Shown here: positions 8,594 to 18,281 of the stretch, piece after piece
Numbering within the stretch: position 1 is the first letter of the stretch
Layout of the letters: each line of letters begins with the position of its first letter
From: Limosilactobacillus gorillae
GTDB lineage: Bacteria > Bacillota > Bacilli > Lactobacillales > Lactobacillaceae
Length of the DNA: 40,609 bases
Assembly (NCBI RefSeq): GCF_001293735.1
Contig: NZ_BCAH01000020.1
Span: 1 to 40,609 of the forward strand
Direction of reading: 5' to 3'
The notes under the pieces: generated by a model
Seen by the model: only the letters and a program-made list of their open reading frames with translations
Databases searched by the model: none
Told to the model about the DNA's origin: nothing
Made by a program: the position numbers and the translations under genes

Positions 8594-9997
8594 TTAGTTA
8601 ATTTCTTTACGTAGATTCCCCCGGTGACGAACTAAGTAGGCCAATACCGCCACGATTAAGACAACGGCTCCGGTAATTACCGAAATTCGGGTATCGGGGT
8701 TAATGAACATGAAGACCACGATCACTATTAACATAATGAAGGCAAAATAGTTAGAAAACGGGTACAGAGGTAACTTGAAGGGATGGTCTTCCATCAAGGA
8801 TGCGTTATGCTTACGGAAGCGTAGTTCAGCCAATAAGATTACGAACCATGGAATCATCCCCGGCAGGACTGATGATGAAAAGACGATCACGAACATGTCG
8901 GTTGTCGTCTTAGAAAGGGCCGTTGCCACGATATCCAATATAAATCCAATCAAAATCCCCCCGGAAATCCCCAGGATAGCCATATCCGGCACCACATGTT
9001 TAGAGAGCCGTCCAAAAATTTTGGGTGCATCTCCTTCGTGGGCTAGTTTGAAGAGCATCCGACTGGAGGAGTAGATCCCCGAATTGGCTCCCGATAGGGC
9101 CGCCGTCAAGACCACAAAGTTGATCAGCGAAGCTGCCGCTGTAATTCCCACCTTGGCAAAGGTCGATACGAATGGTGAGCCGACCGCACTAAGCCGATTC
9201 CATGGGTAAATGGTCACGATCACAAAGATTGCCCCAACGTAAAAGATTAGGATCCGGAAGAGAACCGATTTAACGGATTTGACAATTGCCCGTTGGGGAT
9301 TCGCAACCTCACCGGCCGATATTCCCAGTAATTCAATTCCCTCATAGGAACCAACGATAATCGACATAGAGAAGAAAAAGCCTGAAACACCCCCAGTAAA
9401 AAAACCGCCGTGTTGCCAGAGGTTGGCAAAGCCAGTTGGGTGCCCCCCGTTGCCAAAGCCAAAGAAAATGATCATAAAGCCTAAGAGAATCATCAAGATG
9501 ATTGTAATCACTTTAATCATCGCAAACCAGAACTCCAGTGAACCATAGGCTTTGGCGCTCGCTAGGTTTGCCAAAACTAAAAAGGCAATGATGATCAGAC
9601 CAGCCGCCCAAGTCTTCGTATGGGGCCACCAGTACTGGAGGTACTCCGTAGCGGCCACTACTTCCGACATCCCGACCACAATATATTCGAAGACGTTAGC
9701 CCACTTAGCAAGGTAGCCCGCCAAAGGATGAACATATTCAGTGGCATAATCAGCAAATGAACCCGTCCCGGGGTTAATGTAGATCATCTCCCCCAGCGCC
9801 CGCATTACAATATACAAAATTAGTCCGACAAAGGCGTAGGCTAGGATTACCGACGGCCCAGTCCACTTGATGGTGGAGGTGGATCCCATAAATAGACCAA
9901 CCCCGATGGCGCCTCCTAAAGAGATCATCTCCATTTGGCCGGCCGTCATCGAGCGCCTCAGTTTGGGGGCGCCACTTGACTGCTGCTGCATAATCAA
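8594..9997 (-). CDS. APC-superfamily amino-acid permease
   Basis: This 467-residue protein has twelve predicted membrane spans. The N-terminus LRRSMTAGQMEMISLGGAIGVGLFMGS (about 13-39) is the conserved first helix with the GxG substrate-backbone site of the AAT subfamily, which covers the LysP, AnsP, CycA and GabP type. SYEGIELLGISAGEVANPQRAI near 217-238 is the other signature. Substrate cannot be assigned. The start is probably TTG at 9997, because the AGAGAGG ribosome site is 7 bases away. ATG two codons further in is the alternative. Confidence 0.9.
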   Translation of the reverse strand: MIMQQQSSGAPKLRRSMTAGQMEMISLGGAIGVGLFMGSTSTIKWTGPSVILAYAFVGLILYIVMRALGEMIYINPGTGSFADYATEYVHPLAGYLAKWANVFEYIVVGMSEVVAATEYLQYWWPHTKTWAAGLIIIAFLVLANLASAKAYGSLEFWFAMIKVITIILMILLGFMIIFFGFGNGGHPTGFANLWQHGGFFTGGVSGFFFSMSIIVGSYEGIELLGISAGEVANPQRAIVKSVKSVLFRILIFYVGAIFVIVTIYPWNRLSAVGSPFVSTFAKVGITAAASLINFVVLTAALSGANSGIYSSSRMLFKLAHEGDAPKIFGRLSKHVVPDMAILGISGGILIGFILDIVATALSKTTTDMFVIVFSSSVLPGMIPWFVILLAELRFRKHNASLMEDHPFKLPLYPFSNYFAFIMLIVIVVFMFINPDTRISVITGAVVLIVAVLAYLVRHRGNLRKEIN

Positions 9998-10017
9998 ATC
10001 AATTCCTCTCTAAAGTA

Positions 10018-10044
10018 ATGGGGGCGGTTAACCGCCCTTTTTCA
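10018..10044 (+). terminator. Palindromic hairpin with a T-run on the plus strand
   Basis: GGGCGGTTAACCGCCC followed by TTTTT has terminator form on the plus strand, although no plus-strand gene precedes it. It lies in the leader region of the permease and may end antisense transcription. Confidence 0.4.
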
Positions 10045-10134
10045 ACTGTAAACTGTAAAACAACTGCGTTCAATTATAGGCCATCTTCTGAGTCCGGGCA
10101 ACAAGTCGATCTCATCAAAATTTAATTTCAAACC

Positions 10135-10174
10135 AAAAAAGCGGCCGGGCAATCATTTGATTGCTCGACCACTT
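10135..10174 (-). terminator. Terminator after eno
   Basis: On the minus strand the stem (AGTGGTCGAGCAATCA paired with TGATTGCCCGGCCGCT) runs into a T6 tract, just past the eno stop. It is a strong intrinsic terminator. Confidence 0.85.
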
Positions 10175-10205
10175 TTCATTTGGACCTATGCCAATTTAAA
10201 CCATC

Positions 10206-11597
<1,392 letters not shown>

Positions 11598-11653
11598 TTA
11601 AAACAAGTCAGATCCCTAATTTCCTTTTAAATTTAATCTTATCCATTTTTGGA

Positions 11654-12415
11654 TTAACAGGATTGGTAATTAACCATCTTTAAAAAGGTGGCTGCATCAA
11701 GGCTTGCTCGGCCAATTAAAACTCCATCGATGTCATCTTTTTGCATCAAAAGTTTTATATTAGCCAAATTAACACTTCCGCCATATAAGATCCGAACCCG
11801 CTCGGCAGCTTGCTCGCTGTACAGGTGGGCGATCGTTTGACGGATTAGGTAACAACCCTCATTCGCCTCTGCGGGGGTAGCAGCTTCGTTACCACTCCCA
11901 ATTGCCCAGCTAGGCTCATAGGCAACCGTTACCCGCGCTAATTCTTCTTCACTGACCTGCTGGAGGCCAGAGATAACTTGGCTGACCACCCAGACAATCT
12001 TATCGTGTTCCTGCTTACGCTTCATGGTCTCATCTACGCATAGGATTGGACAAATCCCGGCGTTTAAGGCCGCGCGAACTTTCTTGTTAACGGTGGTATC
12101 GTCCTCAAAAAACAGGCGCCGACGCTCAGAATGGCCAATGATAACGTGCTTGATCCCTAATTCGCGTAGGGCTAAGGGACTAGTCTCCCCGGTGAAGGCC
12201 CCCTCATCTTGATAAAAACAGTTCTCCGCCACAATCTTTAGAGCCGTCCCCCTGGTGTGTTCAACTAGTGATTCTAAGAAGAGGGTTGGCACGGCCAGCT
12301 CAACCTCTTCTTTAGCCGGGTCTGGTAGGGCATCTTTAACCTGGTCAACGTAATCAACCGCCTCAGTGATTGTCTTGTACATTTTCCAGTTCCCAACAAT
12401 TAATGGTTTTCGCAT
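11654..12415 (-). CDS. tpiA: Triosephosphate isomerase
   Basis: TpiA interconverts dihydroxyacetone phosphate and glyceraldehyde 3-phosphate. The 253-residue protein has GNWKMYK (catalytic Lys) at 8-14, IIGHSERRR (catalytic His) near 91-99, AYEPSWAIGSG (catalytic Glu) near 165-175, and the phosphate loop ILYGGSVNLANI near 210-221. The ribosome site is weak (GGGGGCT). It lies between pgk and eno. Confidence 0.96.
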   Translation of the reverse strand: MRKPLIVGNWKMYKTITEAVDYVDQVKDALPDPAKEEVELAVPTLFLESLVEHTRGTALKIVAENCFYQDEGAFTGETSPLALRELGIKHVIIGHSERRRLFFEDDTTVNKKVRAALNAGICPILCVDETMKRKQEHDKIVWVVSQVISGLQQVSEEELARVTVAYEPSWAIGSGNEAATPAEANEGCYLIRQTIAHLYSEQAAERVRILYGGSVNLANIKLLMQKDDIDGVLIGRASLDAATFLKMVNYQSC

Positions 12416-12461
12416 GTAACAGCCCCCAAAACGTCCATTAGAATCCTACTGAATTGGATTC

Positions 12462-12493
12462 AAAAGAAGCTGCGACACCTCTGTCACAGCTTC
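12462..12493 (-). terminator. Terminator-like hairpin between pgk and tpiA
   Basis: Arms GAAGCTG-GACA and TGTC-CAGCTTC pair with one mismatch and are followed by TTTTG on the minus strand, right after the pgk stop. The T-run is short, so partial termination is likely. Confidence 0.55.
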
Positions 12494-12501
12494 TCTTAAA
12501 A

Positions 12502-13707
12502 TTACTTATCAGAAATAGCGGCAATTCCCGGAAGGACATCTCCTTCAAGGTATGCCAATGATGCACCCCCACCAGTTGAGATGTGGGTTAGCTTGTCTGA
12601 AATTCCAAGTTGCTTAGCAGCGGCCGTGGAGTCACCCCCACCAACGATCGTGGTTGCCCCTTCAAGCGTTCCTAAGAATTGACCAACTTCCAAGGTTCCC
12701 TTAGCAAAGTTACTCATTTCAAAGACACCCATTGGACCATTCCAAACAACCGTCTTGGCGTCAGCTAAGACGTTCTTAAACTCTTGGATAGACTTTGGAC
12801 CAATGTCCAGGGCCATCCAGCCGTCATCAATGTCGCCTTCGACAACCTTAGTTTCGGCGTCATTGGCGAATTTGTTGGCCACAACGTTATCTACTGGCAG
12901 AACCAGCTTATCGCCTGCCTTTTCAATGATTTCCTTGGCAACGTCAATCTTATCTTCTTCGACCAGGGAGTTTCCAATCTTGATTCCCTTAGCGGCGTAG
13001 AAGGTGTAAGTCATCCCCCCACCGACAATGACCTTATCAGCCTTGTCGAGCAGGTTATTGATAACCCCGATCTTGTCAGAAACTTTGGCCCCACCCAGGA
13101 TGGCAACGAATGGGCGTACTGGGTTGGTAACCGCATCACCCAAGAACTTAATTTCCTTTTCCATCAAGAAACCAGCAGCAGCCTTACCAGGCATGTTGGT
13201 AGCAATACCAACGTTAGAAGCGTGCTTACGGTGAGCAGTCCCAAAGGCATCGTTGATGAACAGGTCACCTAAGGATGCCCAGTACTTACCCAATTCTGGA
13301 TCGTTACCAGATTCGCGCTTAACGTATTCGCCATCCTTAACGTCTTCATAACGGGTGTTTTGAACAACCAATACTTGGCCATTTTCCATCTTAGCGATGG
13401 CGTCTTCTAATTGCGGACCTTCTGTTACTGGAACAAAGGTTACCGGCTTGTTCAGTAAGTTCGACAGACGTTCAGCAACTGGGCGCATGGAAAGACCCGG
13501 CTTATCGTCTTCCTTCTTGATCCGTCCCAGGTGGGAGAACAGGATTGCCTTCCCATCGTGGTCCAATACATACTTGATGGTTGGCAATGCTGCCACGATC
13601 CGGTTGTCGTCACCAACAACACCATCCTTAATTGGCACGTTAAAGTCAACGCGCATTAAGACCTTCTTACCGGCCAGGTCTAAATCTTCAACCGTTAATT
13701 TAGCCAT
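12502..13707 (-). CDS. pgk: Phosphoglycerate kinase
   Basis: Pgk transfers phosphate from 1,3-bisphosphoglycerate to ADP. The 401-residue protein carries the N-terminal substrate loop [16 protein letters not shown] (about 14-29), [10 protein letters not shown], the hinge [18 protein letters not shown], the nucleotide loop [13 protein letters not shown], and the C-terminal [13 protein letters not shown] and STGGGASL motifs. Terminator-like hairpins flank it on both sides, so it may have its own transcript as well as read-through from gap. Confidence 0.97.
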   Translation of the reverse strand: MAKLTVEDLDLAGKKVLMRVDFNVPIKDGVVGDDNRIVAALPTIKYVLDHDGKAILFSHLGRIKKEDDKPGLSMRPVAERLSNLLNKPVTFVPVTEGPQLEDAIAKMENGQVLVVQNTRYEDVKDGEYVKRESGNDPELGKYWASLGDLFINDAFGTAHRKHASNVGIATNMPGKAAAGFLMEKEIKFLGDAVTNPVRPFVAILGGAKVSDKIGVINNLLDKADKVIVGGGMTYTFYAAKGIKIGNSLVEEDKIDVAKEIIEKAGDKLVLPVDNVVANKFANDAETKVVEGDIDDGWMALDIGPKSIQEFKNVLADAKTVVWNGPMGVFEMSNFAKGTLEVGQFLGTLEGATTIVGGGDSTAAAKQLGISDKLTHISTGGGASLAYLEGDVLPGIAAISDK

Positions 13708-13730
13708 GTTTTTTCCTCCTCGATTAAAAT

Positions 13731-13764
13731 AAAAGGCGGGGGAGTCACCTCCTCCCGCCTTTTT
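13731..13764. terminator. Bidirectional terminator between gap and pgk
   Basis: An AAAAGGCGGG(G)GAG/CTC(C)TCCCGCCTTTT stem with a TCAC loop has A and T tracts on both sides. It lies between the gap stop and the pgk start, which suggests that gap is expressed partly on its own. Confidence 0.8.
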
Positions 13765-13788
13765 AAATCACCTTAATTCAAGCTTTGC

Positions 13789-14802
13789 TTACAGACTAGC
13801 AAAGTGGATCAGGGTACGGATCATGTTGCTGGTGAAACCGTATTCGTTGTCGTACCATGCAACAGTCTTAACTAATTGGGAACCATCATCAGCTTCCATG
13901 ATTTCCGTTTGAGATGGGTCAAAGACGGAACCGTAAGTGGAACCAATGATGTCGGAGGAAACGATTGGGTCTTCAGTGTAACCAAAGGCGTCGTTGCCTT
14001 CCGTAGCCTTCTTCATAGCGGCGTTGATTTCGTCAACCGTAACGTGCTTGTCCATGATGGAAACAAGTTCCGTCAGGGAACCGTCAACAACACCAACACG
14101 TTGTGCGTGACCAGAAAGCTTACCGTTCAGTTCTGGGATAACCAGACCAATGGCCTTAGCTGCACCAGAAGAGTGCGGAATCGTGTTCGTGCTTGCAGTA
14201 CGGTTGTTACGCATCTTCTTACCACGAGGACCGTCAAGAATGGCTTGCGTGGAAGTGAATGCGTGGATCGTCGTCATCGTACCTGCCTTAAGGCCGAATT
14301 CCTTGTTCAGGAAGTAAGCCATTGGGGCAAGGCAAGAAGTGGTGCAGGAACCTGCGGAAACGATCTTATCGTCTGCCTTAAGTGTGTCCAGGTTAACCCC
14401 AGGAACAACCGTCGGGATGTTACCAGCAGGGGCAGAAATCAGAACCCGCTTAGCACCGGCATCCAAGTGTGCTTGGGACTTTTCAGCGGAGGTGTAGAAA
14501 CCAGTACATTCAAGAACAAAGTCAACACCATCGTTTGCAACCCACGGAATGTTCTTAGCATCGCGTTCAGCGTAAACTGGGTACTTCTTGCCGTCAACGA
14601 CAATTCCTTCTTCGTAAGCTGAAACTTCGCCCGGGAACTTACCGTGCGTGGAGTCGTACTTAAGTAAGTAAGCTAACATGGACGGCGTCGTCAAGTCGTT
14701 AATTGCAACAACTTCGATTTCACTAGAGTTGAGTTCGTGAATCCGACGGAAAGCCAGACGACCGATCCGGCCAAAACCATTAATACCAATCTTTACAGTC
14801 AT
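13789..14802 (-). CDS. gap: Glyceraldehyde-3-phosphate dehydrogenase (divergent type)
   Basis: This enzyme oxidises glyceraldehyde 3-phosphate with NAD+ and phosphate. The 337-residue protein starts at ATG 14802 ([20 protein letters not shown]), behind AAAGGAGG. The NAD-binding GFGRIG is intact, and the catalytic cysteine lies in [11 protein letters not shown]. The usual motif is SCTTN, so Ser replaces Asn here. The following phosphate-site segment ([21 protein letters not shown]) also differs from the common HAYTGDQ form. The C-terminal [14 protein letters not shown] is standard. Function as GAPDH is very likely from its place in the glycolytic block. No cggR regulator lies upstream. Confidence 0.94.
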   Translation of the reverse strand: MTVKIGINGFGRIGRLAFRRIHELNSSEIEVVAINDLTTPSMLAYLLKYDSTHGKFPGEVSAYEEGIVVDGKKYPVYAERDAKNIPWVANDGVDFVLECTGFYTSAEKSQAHLDAGAKRVLISAPAGNIPTVVPGVNLDTLKADDKIVSAGSCTTSCLAPMAYFLNKEFGLKAGTMTTIHAFTSTQAILDGPRGKKMRNNRTASTNTIPHSSGAAKAIGLVIPELNGKLSGHAQRVGVVDGSLTELVSIMDKHVTVDEINAAMKKATEGNDAFGYTEDPIVSSDIIGSTYGSVFDPSQTEIMEADDGSQLVKTVAWYDNEYGFTSNMIRTLIHFASL

Positions 14803-14998
14803 ACTGTAATTTCCTCCTTTAGGAAAATAATTCATGTACCTACTTAGTCTATCACCATTGCGTAAAAAATACAGCTAAATTAGTTCATTTTTTAACAAGG
14901 TACGCCCAAATAGGTTCCACCAATACAAACAACATTGTACTCATTTTGTAAGGACTTGTCCATTCTTGCACCTCAGATTTTACGTGAATTATTGACAG

Positions 14999-15027
14999 TT
15001 GCTATTTAGAGTGACTTTCGTTATAAT
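14999..15027 (+). promoter_or_regulatory. Promoter of the 43-residue basic protein
   Basis: A TTGCTA -35 box (14999-15004) and a perfect TATAAT -10 box (15022-15027) have a 17-bp spacer, 43 bp before the ATG. A TTGACA at 14992 is spaced too far from the -10 to pair with it. Confidence 0.75.
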
Positions 15028-15069
15028 CGGAATGTTGAATTATTTACGAGAGATAAAGGAGGCATAAAC

Positions 15070-15201
15070 ATGCGCAAAGCACATCCACACGGCGTTCAAG
15101 GTCGTCGTCCAATTGCTCCTAAGTACAAGCGAGCTTTAAAAGAAAAGAAGATTGAAGCTATTCGTAAGTGGGCTAAGGAAGCACCTGCTGAAGAAAAGTA
15201 A
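15070..15201 (+). CDS. 43-residue basic protein of unknown function
   Basis: The protein begins MRKAHPHGVQGRRPIAPKYK and is rich in Lys and Arg, with an Ala/Glu-rich end. It has a strong promoter, an excellent ribosome site (AAAGGAGG) and a clear terminator, so it is almost certainly expressed. I see no membrane span or signal peptide. Its composition suggests a nucleic-acid or ribosome-associated role, which is inference. It lies outside the island, divergent from gap. Confidence 0.8.
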   Translation: MRKAHPHGVQGRRPIAPKYKRALKEKKIEAIRKWAKEAPAEEK

Positions 15202-15212
15202 TTTCAATTATC

Positions 15213-15243
15213 ATCCCCATCTTTCAAAGGTGGGGATTTTTTT
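15213..15243 (+). terminator. Terminator of the 43-residue protein gene
   Basis: An ATCCCCA/TGGGGAT stem is followed by seven T residues, 11 bp after the stop codon. Confidence 0.85.
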
Positions 15244-15272
15244 GAATTCATTTGTATTACCCTTTTAGGGGC

Positions 15273-15300
15273 AAAAAAAAGACCCGCATAAATGCGAGCC
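15273..15300 (-). terminator. Native terminator of the tRNA-Arg/tRNA-Leu transcript, stranded by island insertion
   Basis: On the minus strand a CTCGCAT/ATGCGGG hairpin is followed by eight T residues. It is 8 bp beyond the 18-bp repeat at 15308-15325. Without the island, this hairpin would directly follow the tRNA-Leu 3' end. It is therefore best explained as the original tRNA operon terminator. Confidence 0.7.
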
Positions 15301-15307
15301 TTAAAAA

Positions 15308-15325
15308 CAAGTGCCCCAAACAGGA
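15308..15325. repeat. Island attachment site, integrase end (18-bp core)
   Basis: CAAGTGCCCCAAACAGGA is identical to 24932-24949 in the tRNA-Leu 3' end. The match stops after exactly 18 bp on both sides, apart from chance bases. Confidence 0.9.
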
Positions 15326-15345
15326 ATTTAATAGCCTTGTTAATC

Positions 15346-15359
15346 GTTGATATATCAAC
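15346..15359. repeat. 14-bp perfect palindrome between attachment core and arm sites
   Basis: GTTGATATATCAAC is a perfect palindrome placed between the core and the putative integrase arm sites. It is a candidate site for an excisionase or an architectural protein. Confidence 0.4.
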
Positions 15360-15373
15360 ATTTTCTAAAATCT

Positions 15374-15395
15374 TTACCACAATCTTACCACAGTT
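15374..15395 (+). promoter_or_regulatory. Putative integrase arm-type sites, left pair
   Basis: Two tandem 11-mers (TTACCACAATC, TTACCACAGTT) lie just past the int stop. The same 11-mer occurs as a tandem pair at 24816-24837 near the other end. This arrangement is expected of arm sites bound by the N-terminal domain of a tyrosine integrase. Confidence 0.65.
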
Positions 15396-15398
15396 AGG

Positions 15399-16502
15399 CT
15401 AGATCAACTCCTGAAGTTTCTTAACAATCAGATCATCATTCTGGGCCTTGTACTCGTCAATCAGATAACTGTAGGTTTTGAGAGTGATCGTAATATCTGA
15501 GTGGCCCAATCGTTTAGAGATAGCGTAGACGTCAACGCCCTTTCCTAGCAGATAGGCGACGTGTACGTGGCGCAGGGAGTGAAAGTGAAACCCTTGTTTA
15601 GCGATCGCCTGTTGATGCATAATAAGGCGTAGCGCTTTATTTAGGGCGTTACCCGTCGGTACCTGGTCATATTCCGGCGAATAGAAAACCATTGTAGAAT
15701 TATTAGCCTTTAGGCTTGCTAACATTTTGAGTAGTTCACGGTTAACTGGAATCACCCGCCGGCTGCTCAAGGTCTTGGTTGGCTTGAAGGCTTTTTCTAT
15801 TTCATCCCACGATTTATTAATATTGATCGTGGAATGAAGGTAGTCAAGATCGTTCCAAGTCAGCGCTTGAATTTCACTTTTCCGCATCCCTGTTAAGAGC
15901 GCCGTTAGGATCATGTATTTAACCGGATGGTCGGGATCAAGTTCACCCTTAACCGCATCCATCAAGAGCGCCGTTTCTTTCTGATTGAGGTACTCAACCT
16001 TCCTTTCACGGTCTTTATTGGAGATTACTTGAATATTGCTGGTGAAGTCCTTACGAATGATTTCATCATCAAGAGCAAATGACACCATTTTCTTAACAGC
16101 TCCGTTTAGCTTGTTGACGCTATCCCTTGCATGGTTAGCACCATACCAGTTAATGAAGGCCTGGTAATCGGACTTGCGAACGTCCTTAAGCTTCCTTTTG
16201 CTGAAGTACTTGGTTAGGACATTGCCAATCACCTTGTAGCGGTTCTGAGTGATCCTGGTTATACCCTGTTCCTTATACAGCCGGTACCAACGTTGGTAAT
16301 AGTCGGATAGCGTAATTTCCGTAAGATCGGGATTAAGTTGTTTCTGGAGTTCATCCCGAACACGTTCCGCAGTTGCTTTTGCATCCCGGCGCTTATCGTG
16401 TATCCCGGCGCTTTTTTCGTGACGTTTATTCTGGTCATCATACCAGAGCACTCTTGCCTGGTACCGGCTCCCACGCTTTGATATTGATATTGAAGTTCTC
16501 AT
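15399..16502 (-). CDS. int: Tyrosine-type site-specific integrase
   Basis: This enzyme integrates and excises the island at the tRNA-Leu 3' end. Of 367 residues, about 1-60 form an arm-DNA-binding domain (GSRYQARVLWYDDQNKRHEKSAG), 62-155 the SAM-like core-binding domain, and 170-367 the catalytic domain. The catalytic residues are all visible: Arg207 (TGMRKSE), His308 and Arg311 (HSLRH), His334 (LGHSD) and nucleophile Tyr344 (TYSYL). It follows GGAAGGA, 9 bases upstream. It is nearest the left attachment site and is read in the same direction as the repressor, as in satellites and temperate phages. Confidence 0.95.
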   Translation of the reverse strand: MRTSISISKRGSRYQARVLWYDDQNKRHEKSAGIHDKRRDAKATAERVRDELQKQLNPDLTEITLSDYYQRWYRLYKEQGITRITQNRYKVIGNVLTKYFSKRKLKDVRKSDYQAFINWYGANHARDSVNKLNGAVKKMVSFALDDEIIRKDFTSNIQVISNKDRERKVEYLNQKETALLMDAVKGELDPDHPVKYMILTALLTGMRKSEIQALTWNDLDYLHSTININKSWDEIEKAFKPTKTLSSRRVIPVNRELLKMLASLKANNSTMVFYSPEYDQVPTGNALNKALRLIMHQQAIAKQGFHFHSLRHVHVAYLLGKGVDVYAISKRLGHSDITITLKTYSYLIDEYKAQNDDLIVKKLQELI

Positions 16503-16544
16503 TATGTTTCATCCTTCCATAGCTAACATAAGGCCGTGCTATGT

Positions 16545-16612
16545 ATTGGATAACTAAATTAACAATGAGAGCGATCAAGCTTTACTTTGACGGGTAGTTG
16601 ATCGTTTAGTTT
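16545..16612. repeat. 68-bp imperfect direct repeat, copy 1 (int-regulator gap)
   Basis: This copy shares with 18282-18350 the blocks AACTAAATTA, CAATGAGAGC and ACTTTGACGGGTAGTTGATCG in the same order and orientation. It fills most of the gap between the regulator stop and the int start. A GATCAA/TTGATC inverted repeat is present in this copy only. Confidence 0.7.
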
Positions 16613-16624
16613 AGCCTGAGAGGC

Positions 16625-17650
16625 TTATTTTGGCAACTTGTTTTCTAGCTGGTCAACCCTTTTCTTCAATTCCTTATTCTCATCAAGAAGGTGGGCAACA
16701 ATCTCAAATAGCAATTCATGGTCGTTAGACGTAACACTCATTGCATCAATGTTTTTCTTGGATGCTTTATAAGGGTCTACCTTGAATGAATCCATCTTGC
16801 TATCGAATTTCTTTTCTTGAAGTTCATCGGACAGCCTTTTGGCAATCACATATTCTGGGGATGGTTGCATCCCCCACCCTTCACCAACACTAGCAAGGAA
16901 CGCATAGTCACTTAATGACTTTATGTTGTCTAAAAGTATCTTTTTAAAGGCAAAAAATGTTTCATTCCGTGAATGTAATTCATCCAAAAGGTTTTCTACA
17001 GAATCAAACTCAATGTACGCCGTTTCAATTTTTCTTATCTCATCGCCTGGTAACAATCCGCCAAGTACTGAAGCTAGATCGATTGTTGGATTATCGATTT
17101 CATCTATTAAAGATTGGCGAACCACTTCATCATCTGGAGCGTACACACCCACTAACTCATCGAAGTAGTCGGCGTAATAATCATCTTGTAGATAATCATC
17201 GGAGTGAGTGGCCTTTCTCCCCTTTTCGTTTTCGTCAATTGTGACTTGCTGTTCCAAATACTCTTTCATTTTTTCCTTGTAGCCTGGTAAATCTTTTGGA
17301 TCAACACCATCTAGATCAACCTTATACAAGCCGTACTTGAATACCTTCCCATTATCAACTTCCACATAAAACGGGCCATCGATAAAGCCGTTATACCTGT
17401 TAGCGATCATGAATAACAGCAATTCCACAACGTCATCTTGTGACCATCCGTCGCCTTCCACATACTCAACTGGGACTTTAAAATAATCTGCTAATTTTTC
17501 CCAATTCTCAATTTTAGGGTTTCTATAGCCCTTTTCGCCTACCGCTTTTTCGTATCCACTTAATGTTGAAACCGCAATCCCAACGGCGTCACTCAGTGTT
17601 TTTAGAGTGACGCCTTTTTCTTTGCGTAATTCTTTAATTCTGTTTCCCAT
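16625..17650 (-). CDS. HTH master regulator of the island (repressor, Stl-like by position)
   Basis: This 341-residue protein has an N-terminal XRE-type helix-turn-helix (about 1-60: RIKELRKEKGVTLKTLSDAVGIAVSTLSGYE). A long acidic middle region follows, and the protein ends in a short coiled coil (LLDENKELKKRVDQLENKL). There is no S24 autoprotease Ser/Lys dyad region, so it is unlikely to be cleaved in the SOS response. In SaPI-type islands the equivalent Stl repressor is instead titrated by a helper-phage protein; that link is inference from position and architecture. It is divergent from the excisionase-like genes. Its start codon directly follows an inverted repeat that contains its ribosome site. 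Confidence 0.8.
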   Translation of the reverse strand: MGNRIKELRKEKGVTLKTLSDAVGIAVSTLSGYEKAVGEKGYRNPKIENWEKLADYFKVPVEYVEGDGWSQDDVVELLLFMIANRYNGFIDGPFYVEVDNGKVFKYGLYKVDLDGVDPKDLPGYKEKMKEYLEQQVTIDENEKGRKATHSDDYLQDDYYADYFDELVGVYAPDDEVVRQSLIDEIDNPTIDLASVLGGLLPGDEIRKIETAYIEFDSVENLLDELHSRNETFFAFKKILLDNIKSLSDYAFLASVGEGWGMQPSPEYVIAKRLSDELQEKKFDSKMDSFKVDPYKASKKNIDAMSVTSNDHELLFEIVAHLLDENKELKKRVDQLENKLPK

Positions 17651-17679
17651 AATAATGTTCCCTTCTTGGAAACATTATT
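17651..17679 (-). promoter_or_regulatory. Inverted repeat covering the regulator's ribosome site
   Basis: Nine perfect pairs (AATAATGTT and AACATTATT), extended by two more after one mismatch, enclose a 5-base loop. In the mRNA the ribosome site AAGAAGGG falls in the loop and upper stem, and the ATG follows immediately. It may be a DNA operator, a translation-controlling hairpin, or both. Confidence 0.6.
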
Positions 17680-17694
17680 CCACAAAAGAGAAAA

Positions 17695-17724
17695 ATAGTA
17701 AATTAACTTCTTGCATTTTCGCAA
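17695..17724 (-). promoter_or_regulatory. Leftward promoter for the regulator (and perhaps int)
   Basis: On the minus strand TTGCGA (17724-17719) and TACTAT (17700-17695) are separated by 18 bp. The -35 box overlaps the rightward promoter and the shared operator, so the two promoters should exclude each other. Confidence 0.5.
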
Positions 17725-17739
17725 AAGCGATAATAATAT
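17711..17739 (+). promoter_or_regulatory. Rightward promoter for the excision/replication genes, with operator in the spacer
   Basis: TTGCAT (17711-17716) and TAATAT (17734-17739) have an ideal 17-bp spacer. The spacer contains the inverted repeat TCGC-AAAA-GCGA (17719-17730). The half AAAAGCGA recurs at 17758-17765. These are the likely binding sites of the HTH regulator. Confidence 0.65.
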
Positions 17740-17787
17740 AAAAATAAACTATTACTCAAAAGCGAAAAGGAAACGGAGGGAGACAAC

Positions 17788-17973
17788 ATGAGCGAATACC
17801 TTACGTACAAGGAAGCTTGCGAACTCTTGCATCTAAAGTCTTACAAAGGGCTGTACTACCTGATTAAAAACGGGTTACCGGTCATCGTTATTGGTAATTC
17901 AAAGCGGATTAACGCAAACGACCTTAAAAAATTTATGGAAGATCACACAGTAACCGCAGCACCCAAAGATTAG
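17788..17973 (+). CDS. Small helix-turn-helix protein (excisionase/AlpA-like)
   Basis: This 61-residue protein is almost entirely one helix-turn-helix of the MerR/excisionase type (YLTYKEACELLHLKSYKGLYYLIKNGLPVIVIGNSKRINANDLKKFME). It has the typical wing ending in an aspartate-Leu-Lys-Lys helix. A strong ribosome site (GGAGGGAG) lies upstream. As the first rightward gene it is placed like str/xis in satellites and alpA in P4-type elements. It could drive excision, activate transcription, or both. Confidence 0.75.
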   Translation: MSEYLTYKEACELLHLKSYKGLYYLIKNGLPVIVIGNSKRINANDLKKFMEDHTVTAAPKD

Positions 17974-17984
17974 GCGGTGATCAC

Positions 17985-18251
17985 GTGGAGATTAAGTTAC
18001 AACTCCCCGACGAGTTCGCCGGGATGATCGCCAAATGTCTAGCCGACCAGCTAGACCAGCAGAAACCACACCCACAGATGGAAGCCGACGCTTGGTTAAA
18101 CAAGGGAGAGGCTAGTAAATATCTCAAGGTGTCACGGGTCTTCCTGGATGAACTAATCAAGTCCCAATCATTACCATGTAAGCGAATCGGGACAAGAAGC
18201 TATCGGTTTAAAAAGGCCGACCTGGACACCTGGTTACGCAGCCAGCAATAA
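17985..18251 (+). CDS. Second excisionase-type helix-turn-helix protein
   Basis: This 88-residue protein starts at GTG 17985 behind AGGCGGTGA. Residues 1-34 are unassigned. Residues 36-88 form a helix-turn-helix of the HTH_17/excisionase type (WLNKGEASKYLKVSRVFLDELIKSQSLPCKRIGTRSYRFKKADLDTWLRSQQ). It lies 11 bp after the first small HTH gene and is probably co-transcribed. One of the pair may serve as excisionase and the other as an activator; the sequence does not say which. Confidence 0.75.
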   Translation: MEIKLQLPDEFAGMIAKCLADQLDQQKPHPQMEADAWLNKGEASKYLKVSRVFLDELIKSQSLPCKRIGTRSYRFKKADLDTWLRSQQ

Positions 18252-18275
18252 AAAAGCGACGGCTTGAAGGCCATC
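18246..18275 (-). terminator. Terminator reading on the minus strand
   Basis: AGCGATGGCC-TTCAA-GCCGTCGCT followed by TTTTTT has intrinsic terminator form on the minus strand, although both flanking genes are read rightward. It would end a leftward transcript that passes through repeat copy 2 at 18282-18350. Confidence 0.55.
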
Positions 18276-18281
18276 GCTGGT

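Noticed and set aside
16625-17650. CI-type SOS-cleavable repressor
   Set aside because: The C-terminal half lacks the S24 peptidase Ser/Lys arrangement and ends in a coiled coil.
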